From contig CM065312.1 in the NCBI GenBank assembly GCA_033032175.1, forward strand, positions 3,596,001 to 3,660,000: DNA of 64,000 nt, given 5' to 3'. A program made the translations under genes and the position numbers. Shown here in pieces: positions 37,247 to 48,218 of this stretch. How positions within the stretch are numbered: position 1 is the first letter of the stretch; each line of letters starts with the position of its first letter. Origin of the DNA: Saturnia japonica. Lineage: Eukaryota; Arthropoda; Insecta; Lepidoptera; Saturniidae. The notes beneath the pieces are model-generated. The model searched no databases. It was not told where the DNA came from and saw only the letters and a list, made by a program, of their open reading frames with translations.

Positions 37247-39484
37247 GGCGACCGTAGTAATTAGTAAATATTTCAATTCTGAACTAAGGGCTTCATCTTT
37301 TTCTTTTTTAGTTTGTTGTGATCTCCAACCAACTCTTCAAAAAATAATCCAGATCAACTCACCATTCCTAGTTCCATTTCTAGCAAGATCAGCCCAAATG
37401 AGCACCTCATTAGATACGTATTCTATAAATATGACCAGCCCAATTGGTTATATAGAACATTTCTCAATAGTTGACCATAATTATTATAGGGAAAATATAT
37501 TGAAAACGTAGTAGTAAGGTGAATTGTCAGTACAATTAACCTAACCTTGCTTCGAACTTAGCGGCCTGTAGAAGTTTGTAAAACTTTTCTGAATATACTT
37601 CATTTATTACTTTGGAATTAATTTGTGATAACTTTGGCTGACATTGTGAGAAAGTATTTGGAGGAATACCTACCGCAATCTAGATGAACAATTGGAATTT
37701 ATCAATGCTCAAAAACATCTAGAATGATGATTAATTCTATGTTCTTGGACCTATTAAATAACACATTTAATTTAATTAATAAATAATTCAATATATTTCG
37801 ATATTCAATAAATAATTTTCTTTCTATTGTATTATAGCTATATTCATGTTATCAAGTGAAGCTTTTGTCTACCATTGACATAAAAAGGTCAAAAAATATT
37901 TTAGTATTTTTTTCCTAAATCTGGTTATGACTATGGAAACTAAAACAATTCGTAACCATGACATATTTTTTTCTGGAAATGAGAATATAATCTACTTCCA
38001 AAAGTATGGTGGCCGAAGGCTGAAACTGAAAGAAAAACGAATATTATCTCGAACACAAACAAAGTTTATTTGGGTCGTCCAAATATTATCCTTATCAACA
38101 CCCAGTCTTTCTGGTATTATTTAGACAGTAAAACTTATCTAGGGTTTCTTGACTTGATGATAAACAAGATGTAAACGGATGATATTGATTTTTACGTTTG
38201 TTTTAATCTTTTGGATATGTAATACATACGTTGTAACGTTATCCAAAATGAAATAAAAATATACTGTGTAAAATTATGAACGAATCTGTTGTTTTCGTAA
38301 TTTAATATAGCTGAAGAGATAAAATTCAACTTTAATTCGAACTCGTTATTTTGAAAACAATAGGTAACGGAACTAACAGACTGAGTACTAATTGATTTAG
38401 AAGAATCTACTGTTACATTTGTTGACCTACTTCTTCAATGTGGAATAATTGATTTTTTAGTTAGGAATAATATTATTTTATCGACATATTTGTACAAAAT
38501 TTTCGGGTGATTAATACCAGTAAAAAGTTAAATAATATTGGAATATCAGTACGATATCCAAAGTCATGGCGTGTACGTTTTTTTTTAATTTTCTTACAAT
38601 TAGTAATGTACGTCCGCGCAATTATTTAAGTAGTAATTTTTCCTGGACAAAATTCGAGAATGAGGATATTTACAAGCTGATCATTATTCATTATATTGTT
38701 AAATGTGTGTTAATATATATATATATATATATATATCTTTCAAATATTTTTACTAAGGTGAAAAAAGGTACAACATTGAAAATTGAAACCAAAAAATAAA
38801 TAAATAAAAATTTCATACATCTATGCTTATAAATAATATATCAATACATATTATTTTGATAACGAAATTAAAAGTCTTTCCAAATACAAGTAGGTAATGC
38901 CCCAACAAAAATTAACTTATTTTTAGTGTTGCACACCATGGAACAACCCTCGAGCCAACATTGATATTCAATGCAGCCACTTCAGTTACTTTAAGTGCTA
39001 CGGAAACCCATAAATCATAATGACAAGCCAAGTTATCAAGCATGTGTACATTTTCAACACGACAGTATTAGGCAGGCGAACCGCGAACCGGCAGAATGCC
39101 AACTAAGTGTTTACAAAGCATATACCATTTGTGTATCTATATCAGAATTTATTTCGGAGTGAGATATCATTGTATAAAATTTCTTACAGGTGATCGTTCT
39201 TCAGGTTGTACCTATTAGTTTTGCTTTATTTATAATCTATTTTCCAAGTAAAAGAAGACCGAAGAAGGTATCGATGGATTGTTTGAAGAACGATATGCAT
39301 ATAAAAGGTGTGAATACTCAGATTATATTTGATAGAGTGGAGTGGAAGAAGAAAACATGTTGTACCGACCTTACTTAAGTAGGATAAGGGGTAAGAAAAT
39401 GATGATATAATCTCCTTTTCACATAGGTTTATTACTGATGTTCTTTATTTGAACTGCAAGTTAGCTGCATATTTGGAGTTTTAA
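37247..39484. other. Unannotated DNA
   Basis: A minus-strand frame without ATG at about 38925-39065 (VHMLDNLACHYDLWVSVALK...) is open for 44 codons but lacks splice signals; it may be repeat-derived. The remainder is AT-rich. Confidence 0.4.
38707..38735. repeat. (AT)n microsatellite
   Basis: About a dozen AT units in AT-rich sequence; nothing else of note nearby. Confidence 0.85.
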
Positions 39485-39935
39485 TGCGGCTATGTCGCAG
39501 TTGACTCCATTGCGTGCCGATGCAATTGCAGATTGCAGGCGAACTGCGCAGATTTACAAATGATTGGCGCTTTCGATTCAGTTATATCAACTACCCCATT
39601 ACTATTTCGGCGAGTGTACGTTGGAATTGCACAACTTAATTTCCCCATCCCCTTTCCACCATCGGACGACAAGGGACACGGCGAAGCTTCACCGATTTTT
39701 CTTAAATATTCCACCGGTGCGCACAAAGCGTTTTGCTAGCACATTTATAATGCTCACCGCTAAAGAGTGGAACACTTTGCCGGATTTTGTATTTCCCGAT
39801 AATTATAACCTGGGTATCTTCAAGTCTCGAATGAATAGGTACCTTCTAGGCAAGCGTGTTCCATCGTAGACCACATCATCACTTACGATCAGGCGAGATA
39901 GTGATCAAACGCAAGCCTTTGCATAGTAAAAAAAA
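39485..39935 (+). pseudogene. 5'-truncated RTE/CR1-like LINE, reverse transcriptase C-terminus
   Basis: The frame 39564-39869 gives pieces typical of the end of an insect non-LTR reverse transcriptase: YFGECTLELHNLISPSPFHH, RTTRDTAKLHRF and, near the stop, TAKEWNTLPDFVFPDNYNLG followed by IFKSRMNRYLLGKRVPS. The 3' tail follows (ACCACATCATCACTTACGATCAGGCGAGATAGTGATCAAACGC) and ends in a short A-run at about 39930. The earlier reverse transcriptase domains are missing. The tail is closely like the ends of the SINEs at 11017-11290 and 22190-22490. Confidence 0.8.
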
Positions 39936-40365
39936 ATTCAAACTACAATTTTGCAGCTGGCTTGCAGTCTAAAGGTAGATCGTATGTAATAACCCTAAGT
40001 CTTTAACCACAAGTAGAAGTGAGATACTAATTAGCTACACTAACTTTGCAATATCAAACCAATGCCTTCGTATGTCAACCTTGTAATAAATATACAAAAC
40101 AGGATCCTGTTATCTTTATTGTTATTATTACTTTATTCGTTTATTTTTTGTTACCTTTTAAGTTGCTTTCTCTTCTGTCCTTCTTACTCGTTATATTCTA
40201 TTTATCATGTATTCTACGCTTTTAGTCATAGTAGCATTAAGCAATGTTCTCTGTCTATTTTTCATTATTTGTTTTAATGTTTATTATGTAAGTGTTCAAA
40301 TCTATACTTATAATAAAAGAGTAAAGAGTCGAAATCTGTACATTGAAGATATTTGAGAAAAAAAT

Positions 40366-40452
40366 ATATGGGGGGGGGGGCTTAGAATCATGGACAGAAC
40401 ACATTTCGATAGTTTTTAAAATTTTTGTCTGTCTGTCTGTCTGTCTGTCGGA
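40366..40452 (+). repeat. G-run and CTGT microsatellite near the Helitron 5' end
   Basis: A run of about a dozen G occurs near 40370, and about six CTGT units lie near 40427-40450. They are followed by the AACTACTGGACCGAATTTAATGAAATTTGG block that Helitrons of moths and butterflies often carry near the 5' end. This supports the placing of the left end. Confidence 0.8.
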
Positions 40453-40589
40453 TTGTTTGAACACCAATCACGCAAAAACTACTGGACCGAATTTAATGAA
40501 ATTTGGTATGATTGTAACTTATAGTCTAAAGGTACATTTAGGATACATTTTTATACGTATGAACATTTGCATGGTCTATAAATTGCGTT

Positions 40590-41430
40590 TAGGTTTTATG
40601 TACATGAAACAATGTAATGCATGTGCATGTAATACTACAAATATTTCAAGTACATAGTGAAATGAAGCTTAATAATATGAAATGCATCCAAATTATTTTA
40701 TCGTCATTTAAAAGAAAAAAAAAAACGTACAATAGTAGTAAAATAAACTAGCTTAATTTTTTTTGAAAATTCTACGATAGATGTCGTTGTTTATTTTTTG
40801 TGCTATGAAGGCTATGTAGATTAAACAATGTAATTGATGTATATGTAATACTATAATATATTTCAAGTACATAGTGAAATGAAGTTTAATTGAATGAAAT
40901 TTATCCAAATTATTTTATCTTCAAATATTAGAAAAAAAAACGTTCAATAGAAATTAACTGGCTTAATTTTGATCTAAAATTTTTCGATAGATGTCGTTGT
41001 TTGTTTTTTGTTTTATGAAGGCTGTGTAGATTAAACAATGTAATTTATGTTTATGTAATACTACAATATATTTCAAGTATATAGTGAAATAAAGTTTAAT
41101 TGAATGAAATTTATCCAAATTATTTTATCTTCAAATATTAGAAAAAAAAAAGTTCAATAGAAATTAACTGGCTTATTTTTGATCTAAATATTTTCGATAG
41201 ATGTCGTTGTTTGTTTTTTTTGCTATGAAGGCTATGTAGATTACACAATGTAATTTATTTATATGTAATACTATAATATATTTCAAGTATATAGTGAAAT
41301 GAAGTTTAATTGAAAGAAATTTATCCAAATTATTTTATCTTCAAATATTGGAAAAAAAATGTTCAATAGAAATTAATTGGCTTAATTTTGATCTAAAATT
41401 TTTCGATAGATGTCGTTGTTTGTTTTTTGC
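40590..41430 (+). repeat. 210-bp tandem array in the Helitron leader (about 4 units)
   Basis: Four head-to-tail units are marked by AAACAATGTAAT at 40607, 40823 and 41033 (a variant at 41243) and by GATAGATGTCGTTGTTT at 40776, 40986, 41196 and 41405. The spacing is 209-216 bp. The first unit is the most diverged. A single echo of the unit end (CTACGATAGATGT) occurs again near 42006. The array lies between the Helitron 5' end and the Rep start; a role in transcription or end recognition is only a guess. Confidence 0.85.
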
Positions 41431-42360
41431 ACTAAGAAGATTTTTATTTTACCTATATTATGACGCCACACATATCGTTTTAGTTCATTTACACGTTTAA
41501 AACTTGGAAAATAATAACACCATAACATCATTTTTGTTATATTTATCCCGAATTCAAATTAAAACTATTAGTTACCACTTTGTGCATTATTAATATTAAT
41601 TTTGAATCGTTTGCTTATTTCTCTGTTAATCTGTATGCCAATCACGCAGAAGGTACCTTTTTGAAGCCTATGATAAGTAGCACATAGGATGAATTTTTAC
41701 ACGTATGGATATTTGTGTGGTGTATAAATAGCATTTTTTTTAATTATCAAAAGTAAAAAAAAAGAATTTTATGTAATAAAAAATGAAATATGTAATATAA
41801 ATTATTTAATTTTCACGTCATTTTAAATAAATATAGGTACCTACTTACTGTAAACAAAGATGTAGGTATACCATTTACTACTTATCTATTTATTATTTCA
41901 TGTATGGCGCAGTCATTTTTAGAGATTTTAGATTGAAAAACAAATTAAACAATGTTTAAGAAAATATTTATATAGGAAGTTCAATTTATTTCGTTCTAAA
42001 ATTCTACGATAGATGTAGCTCTTCGGGACATGTGAGTTTGTAGATCGCACTGTCAAGAAATGTTCTTGAATTAGTAAATTAAATATACCTACTACCATTC
42101 TGCATTGTTCATTACGTCTTTTGAATACTAACGATAAACGATAAATAGATTTAAAACACAAAAAATAAACTTGGCTATTTCCTAAAGGATTTTTGATTAA
42201 TTGGGTTACGGATTGGAATTTGTACATTTATTTATTGACCTTGGCTATTATTAAAGGATTTCGTTTTATTGTATTGCGGATTCGAGGTAACTTGAATTTT
42301 GCAATTGGACTACTGATTTTGACCTTTACTTTATATTATTGTCGTTTAGATTTAGGTAAA
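41431..42360 (+). other. Helitron leader, 3' part
   Basis: Non-coding AT-rich leader of the Helitron between the 210-bp array and the Rep start. One echo of the array unit is near 42000. The in-frame ATG at 42193 would add 56 residues with hydrophobic stretches and is not favoured as start. Confidence 0.6.
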
Positions 42361-45096
42361 ATGCCTGGTAGAAAAAGAACGAGTCTATCTCAGTATACTA
42401 GCAATCGAAAAAGGTTGAGAAATATTCGATCTCAAGAAACTGAGGAAGACTATCAGATAAGACTTGCAACTGAACGAGAGCGTCAGGCCAATGTACGCGC
42501 TTCAGAAACCGATCGCGAACGATGCGAGCGATTAAATTCAAATCGTAGGCGTATAGCTGCTTCTCGATCGATAGAAAGTAGTGAAGAGCGTGAGGCGCGG
42601 CTGACTGCTGACCGCGAGTACCACGCCACGTCGCGAGAGTCAGAAACATTCACAGAGCGTGAGGCACGGCTAACTGCTGACCGTGATTACCACGTTATGT
42701 CTCGTGAGTCTGAAACATTCACAGAGCGTGAGGCACGACTAACTGCTGACCGTGAGTACCACGCTATGTCTCGTGAGTCTGAAACATTCACAGAGCGTGA
42801 GGCACGGCTAACTGCTGACCGTGAGTATCATACAATGTCCCGTGAATCAGAAACATTCACAGAGCGTGAGACAAGGCTGACTGATGATCGTGAGTATCAT
42901 ATCGCATCTCGCAACACAGAAACGTTTGCGCAGCGTGATACACGACTGACTGCTGATCGCGAGCGTCACGCAACTAACAGATCTCTCGAAACTGAAGAGC
43001 AACATCAGCAGCGGCTCGAAACAAGTCATGAGAACTACCAACAAGCTCGGGAAGTGCAATATATTCATAGATCTCTCGAGAGGAATAGGATTGAAGAAAT
43101 CCGAGATTTAGAGACCACAGATGAAGGTGAAGCTCGCATAGCCGAAGATCGGGTGCGACATGCTTTAAATAGGATGTCATTATCATCACAAAGTGATGAT
43201 GCCCAGGAAGAATATGTGAGTAACGAAGTTCTTCCGTGGAGCAATAAGGAACGCAGTGGTTTCTTTTATAATCCAAAAATAAATTATGGTCTATTCTCTA
43301 ATATCGGTGCAATGATAAACATTTGCGCCCACTGCCAAGCACTTAAATGGCAGAGAGAAAGTCTTGGATTTTGTTGCTCAGCCGGAAAAGTGTTTCTGAA
43401 TATTCTTCAGGATTCTCCTCCAGAGCCTTTGAAGTCACTGCTGATTGGAGAACATTCACAATCTAAGGAGTTCTTGGACTCGATTAGATCCTACAACAGT
43501 GCATTTCAAATGACTTCATTTGGTGCTAAAGAAATACGTGAAGGTTCATTTATGCCCACGTTTAAAATCCAAGGGCAGGTATATCATGCCATTGGTTCGT
43601 TATTGCCTGAGACCGAACCAAAATTTTTACAAATATATTTTGTATCAGATTATATTGAACAAGCAAATATTAGAAGGCAAAATTTTACAAATTTAAACCA
43701 GAATTTAATAATTGAACTACAAAATATGCTACACACAGTCAACCCCTACGTGCATAGCTTTAAAGCCGCTATCGAGTCCGTTTCGGAGAGTCAAAGTAAT
43801 GAGTATAAATTTGTTATTAACGCAGAGAGGAGACCGGCTCACGAGAACCGTGGCCGATATAATGCTCTAAATGTCAACGAAGTTGCGGCAGTTTTAGTCG
43901 ATCAGGAATGTGATCGACGCGACATCATTCTACGTTCACGAGATAATAGACTTCAGCGCGTTAACGAGACTCATCGTGCCTATGATGCTCTACAATACCC
44001 ACTAATTTACTGTCATGGTGAAAATGGATATAACTTTAGCGTATTCAATGTCGATCCAAATACCGGTGCACTGAACTACAACAAAAAGACGTCAGCTATG
44101 CAATTCTATGCTTATCTCTTGCAAGTGAGACGCGGCCGGTTTATTTACTTACACCGGTTTCGGGGACTATTTAACCAGTTTGTTGTTGACATGTACGCTA
44201 AAATTGAAACCGAACGATTAATTTATATTCGAACTAATCAAAGAAGATTACGTGCGGAAAATTATGTTGATCTACAGGATGCTATACAACATGACACAGA
44301 CGTGAATAATTTGGGTCGCTTAGTAATTTTGCCTTCAAGCTTTACCGGCGGTCCCCGTTACATGCACAAACGCATACAAGACGGCTTTTCTTACGTCAGA
44401 AAATACGGAAGACCCGACCTATTCTTAACATTTACCACAAATCCAAAATGGTTTGAGATCACATCTGAACTCCTACCTGGACAAGTATCACATGATCGCC
44501 ATGATATTGTAGCAAGAGTTTTTCACTTGAAACTGAAACTGTTGATCGAGTTACTAACAAAAGAAAAAGTTTTTGGGCAAGCTTTATGCTTTATGTACAG
44601 CGTCGAGTGGCAGAAACGTGGTTTGCCACATGCCCACATTCTTCTGTGGTTGCAGGAAAAACTTCGTCCAAATGATGTTGATATTTTGATAAGTGCCGAA
44701 ATTCCAAATCCCGAAGAAGATCCTGTCCTGTATGACATAATAAAAACGCACATGATACATGGTCCATGCGGCACTTTAAATATGAACTCTCCCTGCATGA
44801 AAAATGGTAATTGCACTAAGAGATATCCAAAAGCATTGACTGGAATGACAATAACAGGTGAAGATGGATATCCAAAGTACCGGCGTCGTGGACTACAGGA
44901 AGGAGGTCACACTACCAATATAAGATGCCGAGGCCAGCAGATAATCCTGGACAATAGATGGGTCGTGCCATATTCACTTGTTTTATCTAAAACATTTCAA
45001 ACGCACCTTAATATTGAAATGTGTAATAGTGTACAGAGTATCAAGTATATATTAAAATATATACATAAAGGGACGATCAGGCCACAATTGGGGTAA
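42361..45096 (+). CDS. Helitron Rep/helicase, N-terminal part (Rep domain, frameshifted)
   Basis: This is the replication-initiator half of the Helitron transposase. I start it at ATG 42361 (MPGRKRTSLSQYTSN), because the earlier in-frame ATG at 42193 adds only a hydrophobic stretch unlike Rep proteins. Residues about 25-265 are a charged array of 23-residue repeats of the type EREARLTADREYHxxSRESETFT. A Cys cluster (C322xxC325 and C338C339) precedes the Helitron-like N-terminal domain. Rep motif 1 is FLTFTTNPKW (688-697), motif 2 is the HUH motif HAH (757-759, in RGLPHAHILLW), and the catalytic tyrosine pair is Y896/Y900 (KYILKYIHKG). The protein nicks and joins single-stranded DNA for rolling-circle transposition. 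The frame leaves the true path just after KYIHKG, where one base appears missing (near 45074), and stops 22 bases later. The helicase half continues in another frame. Confidence 0.9.
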   Translation: MPGRKRTSLSQYTSNRKRLRNIRSQETEEDYQIRLATERERQANVRASETDRERCERLNSNRRRIAASRSIESSEEREARLTADREYHATSRESETFTEREARLTADRDYHVMSRESETFTEREARLTADREYHAMSRESETFTEREARLTADREYHTMSRESETFTERETRLTDDREYHIASRNTETFAQRDTRLTADRERHATNRSLETEEQHQQRLETSHENYQQAREVQYIHRSLERNRIEEIRDLETTDEGEARIAEDRVRHALNRMSLSSQSDDAQEEYVSNEVLPWSNKERSGFFYNPKINYGLFSNIGAMINICAHCQALKWQRESLGFCCSAGKVFLNILQDSPPEPLKSLLIGEHSQSKEFLDSIRSYNSAFQMTSFGAKEIREGSFMPTFKIQGQVYHAIGSLLPETEPKFLQIYFVSDYIEQANIRRQNFTNLNQNLIIELQNMLHTVNPYVHSFKAAIESVSESQSNEYKFVINAERRPAHENRGRYNALNVNEVAAVLVDQECDRRDIILRSRDNRLQRVNETHRAYDALQYPLIYCHGENGYNFSVFNVDPNTGALNYNKKTSAMQFYAYLLQVRRGRFIYLHRFRGLFNQFVVDMYAKIETERLIYIRTNQRRLRAENYVDLQDAIQHDTDVNNLGRLVILPSSFTGGPRYMHKRIQDGFSYVRKYGRPDLFLTFTTNPKWFEITSELLPGQVSHDRHDIVARVFHLKLKLLIELLTKEKVFGQALCFMYSVEWQKRGLPHAHILLWLQEKLRPNDVDILISAEIPNPEEDPVLYDIIKTHMIHGPCGTLNMNSPCMKNGNCTKRYPKALTGMTITGEDGYPKYRRRGLQEGGHTTNIRCRGQQIILDNRWVVPYSLVLSKTFQTHLNIEMCNSVQSIKYILKYIHKGTIRPQLG

Positions 45097-47390
45097 CCAA
45101 TGAACGTGATGAAGTCACAAGATTTCAATCTGGTCGCTATATTAGCTCTTCCGAAGCCGTATGGCGGATTTTAAACTTCTCGATACATGAACATTATCCA
45201 CCTGTAATGCACCTGGACGTACATCTCGAAGGAGGACAGCGAGTATATTTTGACGCTGATAATGTAAGACAACAGTTGGAAAATCCACGACAAACCACTT
45301 TGTTAGCGTTCTTTAATCTTTGTGCAATGGATCACTACGCTAAAACTCTCCTGTACGATGAAGTGCCGTCCTACTACACATACAACAGTCAGCGCGGAAG
45401 TTTCAATCGTCGGAGAAGAGGTCTTGCTGTGGAAGGTTCACCTGGTATATTTAAGGAGCACATTATCGGACGTGTATATACCGTGCACCCAAATAATGCC
45501 GAGTGTTATTATCTGCGCATGCTTCTGCATGTGGTTCGCGGGCCTACTTCGTTCGACGATTTAAAGATTGTAGATAGCATCCAGCACCTGACTTTCCAAG
45601 CTGCATGTCGAGCGCGAGGAATATTGGATGACGATCAACATTGGGATGACGCTTTGGCTGAAGCTTCCATCAGTGATAGTCCACGCCGCTTGCGTCATTT
45701 ATATGCTGTTATGTTGGTATTCTGTGCTCTATCAGATGCAGCACAATTGTGGCAAAAATATCAGGATCAGTTGGCACAAGACTTTTTCAGAGAAGTACAG
45801 GGTAGCAATAATTGCGACACTATAAATGATGCGCTGCGTGATAACATACTAAATCGCTGTTTGAATGCTATCCAAGACATTGTGATATCTATCGGTGGTA
45901 AATGTTTAACGCATTACGGTTTATCTGAACCAACTTTACAAGGTAACCGCGATAATAGAGAATATTCTGCCGAGATTCGCTATGATCCTTTGGAATTAGC
46001 TGAAACTCTACGAGATGGAGTTCCAAAGCTTACAGCAGAACAAAGGGGAGTTTTCGAACGAGTTTGTCATAGTGTAAACAATGATTTGGGTCAAATATTT
46101 TTTTTGGATGCCCCTGGTGGCACTGGGAAAACATTTCTCACCAAAATTATTTTAGCAAAACTTCGCAGTGAGGGAAAACTTGCAATAGCTGTAGCATCGT
46201 CTGGTATAGCAGCTACCTTACTACCTGGAGGAAAGACCGCACATGCTATGTTTAAAATCCTAATACAATTAGATTTCAGTGACTTCCCGTTGTGTGATAT
46301 TTTACGAAATAGTGATAAAGCACACGTGTTACGAAACTGCAATATAATTGTATGGGACGAGTGTACCATGGCACATCGCAAAGCGGTTGAAGCTGTCAGC
46401 AGGACATTACAAGATATCAGGCATTGTGAACAGCCAATGGGAGGTATAACAATACTGTTTTGTGGCGACTTTCGGCAGACTTTACCAGTTGTGCCACGTG
46501 GCACACGGGCCGACGAGGTAAACGCTTGCTTGAAGAGTTCAAATCTATGGGTCAATATTCTTCGAGTTAACTTGACCGTAAATATGAGAGTGCAGACAGG
46601 AGGCACCCTGTATGCTGAACGATTTTCCAGCCTGTTATTACAAATAGGTGAAGGTACATACCCTGCAGAAACAGGCAAAATTAAATTGTCAGATACATTA
46701 TGTCACACAATTATATCAATAGAGGAACTGATCTCTTCAGTGTATGGTGATCCAGCGTTGATAACGAGTTTTAGTAATAGTTGGCTATGCGAGCGAACTA
46801 TTTTAACTCCTCGAAATGACCAAGCTGCTGGTACCAATATAACCATACTAGACCGCATACCTGGACTGAGTGTTGAATACACGTCCATAAATAGAGTCAT
46901 TGACGAAGTGGAATCCACACATTACCCGGTCGAATTTTTAGATTCCTTAGATGCTCCAGGACTTCCATTGCATAAAATATTGGTAAAAGTTGGTGTTCCA
47001 ATTATTTTACTCCGAAACTTAAGCCCACCAAAATTATGTAACGGTACACGCCTTAGAGTTACATCTCTGCAAAGGAACATAATAGAAGCGGAGGTGCTGA
47101 CAGGGTGTGCTGTAGGTGAGCGCGTTTTCATTCCCCGCATACCACTGATCCCTAATAACTTCCCGTTCCGATTCAAACGCGTTCAATTTCCAATCAGTGT
47201 CTGTTTTGCGATGACAATTAACAAAGCGCAAGGACAAACTTTGCAAACAGCTGGCGTGGACCTTCGCACCTCTTGCTTCTCTCACGGTCAGCTCTATGTC
47301 GCTCTTTCCCGAGTGAGCGACGCAAACCATTTGTATGTGCATGCCCCGGGAAACGTTACTGACAATGTAGTTTATAGAGAAGCTCTATAG
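45075..47390 (+). CDS. Helitron Rep/helicase, C-terminal part (PIF1-like helicase)
   Basis: This continues the Rep protein in the next frame. The reading is open from 45075, directly behind the break, while the first ATG is only at 45207; I treat the two parts as one protein of about 1670 residues split by a single missing base. The PIF1-like superfamily 1 helicase motifs are in order: Walker A DAPGGTGKT (46107-46133), Walker B region IVWDECTM (WDE at 46353-46361), motif III GDFRQTLPVVPRGT, the TPRND motif, TINKAQGQT near the C-terminus, and motif VI YVALSR (47295-47312). It ends at TAG 47388-47390 in the usual place after the ALSR motif. No RPA or endonuclease domain follows. The helicase is thought to unwind DNA during Helitron transposition. 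Codon use is unbroken by stops for over 2.3 kb. Confidence 0.9.
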   Translation, partial: DQATIGVTNERDEVTRFQSGRYISSSEAVWRILNFSIHEHYPPVMHLDVHLEGGQRVYFDADNVRQQLENPRQTTLLAFFNLCAMDHYAKTLLYDEVPSYYTYNSQRGSFNRRRRGLAVEGSPGIFKEHIIGRVYTVHPNNAECYYLRMLLHVVRGPTSFDDLKIVDSIQHLTFQAACRARGILDDDQHWDDALAEASISDSPRRLRHLYAVMLVFCALSDAAQLWQKYQDQLAQDFFREVQGSNNCDTINDALRDNILNRCLNAIQDIVISIGGKCLTHYGLSEPTLQGNRDNREYSAEIRYDPLELAETLRDGVPKLTAEQRGVFERVCHSVNNDLGQIFFLDAPGGTGKTFLTKIILAKLRSEGKLAIAVASSGIAATLLPGGKTAHAMFKILIQLDFSDFPLCDILRNSDKAHVLRNCNIIVWDECTMAHRKAVEAVSRTLQDIRHCEQPMGGITILFCGDFRQTLPVVPRGTRADEVNACLKSSNLWVNILRVNLTVNMRVQTGGTLYAERFSSLLLQIGEGTYPAETGKIKLSDTLCHTIISIEELISSVYGDPALITSFSNSWLCERTILTPRNDQAAGTNITILDRIPGLSVEYTSINRVIDEVESTHYPVEFLDSLDAPGLPLHKILVKVGVPIILLRNLSPPKLCNGTRLRVTSLQRNIIEAEVLTGCAVGERVFIPRIPLIPNNFPFRFKRVQFPISVCFAMTINKAQGQTLQTAGVDLRTSCFSHGQLYVALSRVSDANHLYVHAPGNVTDNVVYREAL

Positions 47391-48218
47391 GTACATGTAT
47401 GTAGGTATTAGACGTTTTTTCCTGGTAAAATTTCAGTTTTCTCAAAATTTTTGACCCCTTTAAGAATTTTGTTTTACATAAAAGTGTTTGTTCCGTTATC
47501 GGTAACTGAGTCCTATAAACTATTTTTCATAAACATAGTTTTAAAACTGGAGTAAATCCCATGCAGATATTTATAAACCTTGCAGTATCTTTTTCAAAAA
47601 TGTTGAAACATACCATTATTACTAGCTTCGTATGTATACTTTAGTAGGTATACGTTCACATATGAAAATATTTGATATCAATTGATATTATGTACCTACT
47701 AAGACTATTCTTTCAAGGAAAATAAAACATTATTATGATATTGAAATTGTATTAAACTACCTACCTTATCTTTTTCAAAAATGTCGAATTTAATTTGAAT
47801 TGATGTCGAAAATTTACTATCGAAAGGAAAAAAACTCATATCTCTGAATTTAAGCCTGACTTTGCATGTAGGCTGTTTTCACCCACTTAAATGTTGTTTA
47901 AAAAAGATTTTTCTTAATACGTTCCGATGTTACAAAATTAAAAACTACTCTCCAAATTGATAGTTTCTATATTAAATAAAATGTCGTTCCTTAAGTCAGA
48001 TGTTTTTATTATAGTAAGAACCGTAAGTAAACATTTGTGACATTATATTAATACTGAGCCCCTTCCCACAAGTTTTCAGTTCTAATTTTTAATTAACGTG
48101 CTTTCCATAAAAAGCCGTAATCCTTATTTTAACCAAATTAGGGTTTGTTTTTCGAAAGGTTGCTTAAATCACTGTTTACCATATACCGAATTCAACGCGG
48201 ACGGAGTCGCGGGCACAG
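47391..48218 (+). other. Helitron 3' non-coding region
   Basis: Between the helicase stop and the CTAG end. AT-rich, with two near copies of CTATTTTTCA/TATCTTTTTCAAAAATGT (47585 and 47768). The terminal hairpin is at about 48194-48213. Confidence 0.7.

Noticed and set aside
38925..39065. Minus-strand frame VHMLDNLACHYDLWVS...
   Set aside because: No splice signals or start; likely repeat-derived, but I could not prove it.
42193..42360. Longer Helitron Rep start at ATG 42193
   Set aside because: The added 56 residues are hydrophobic and unlike Rep N-termini; MPGRKR at 42361 fits better.
46091..47342. Minus-strand frames (46091-46678, 46922-47176, 47034-47342)
   Set aside because: They lie opposite the helicase and are shadows of its codon pattern.
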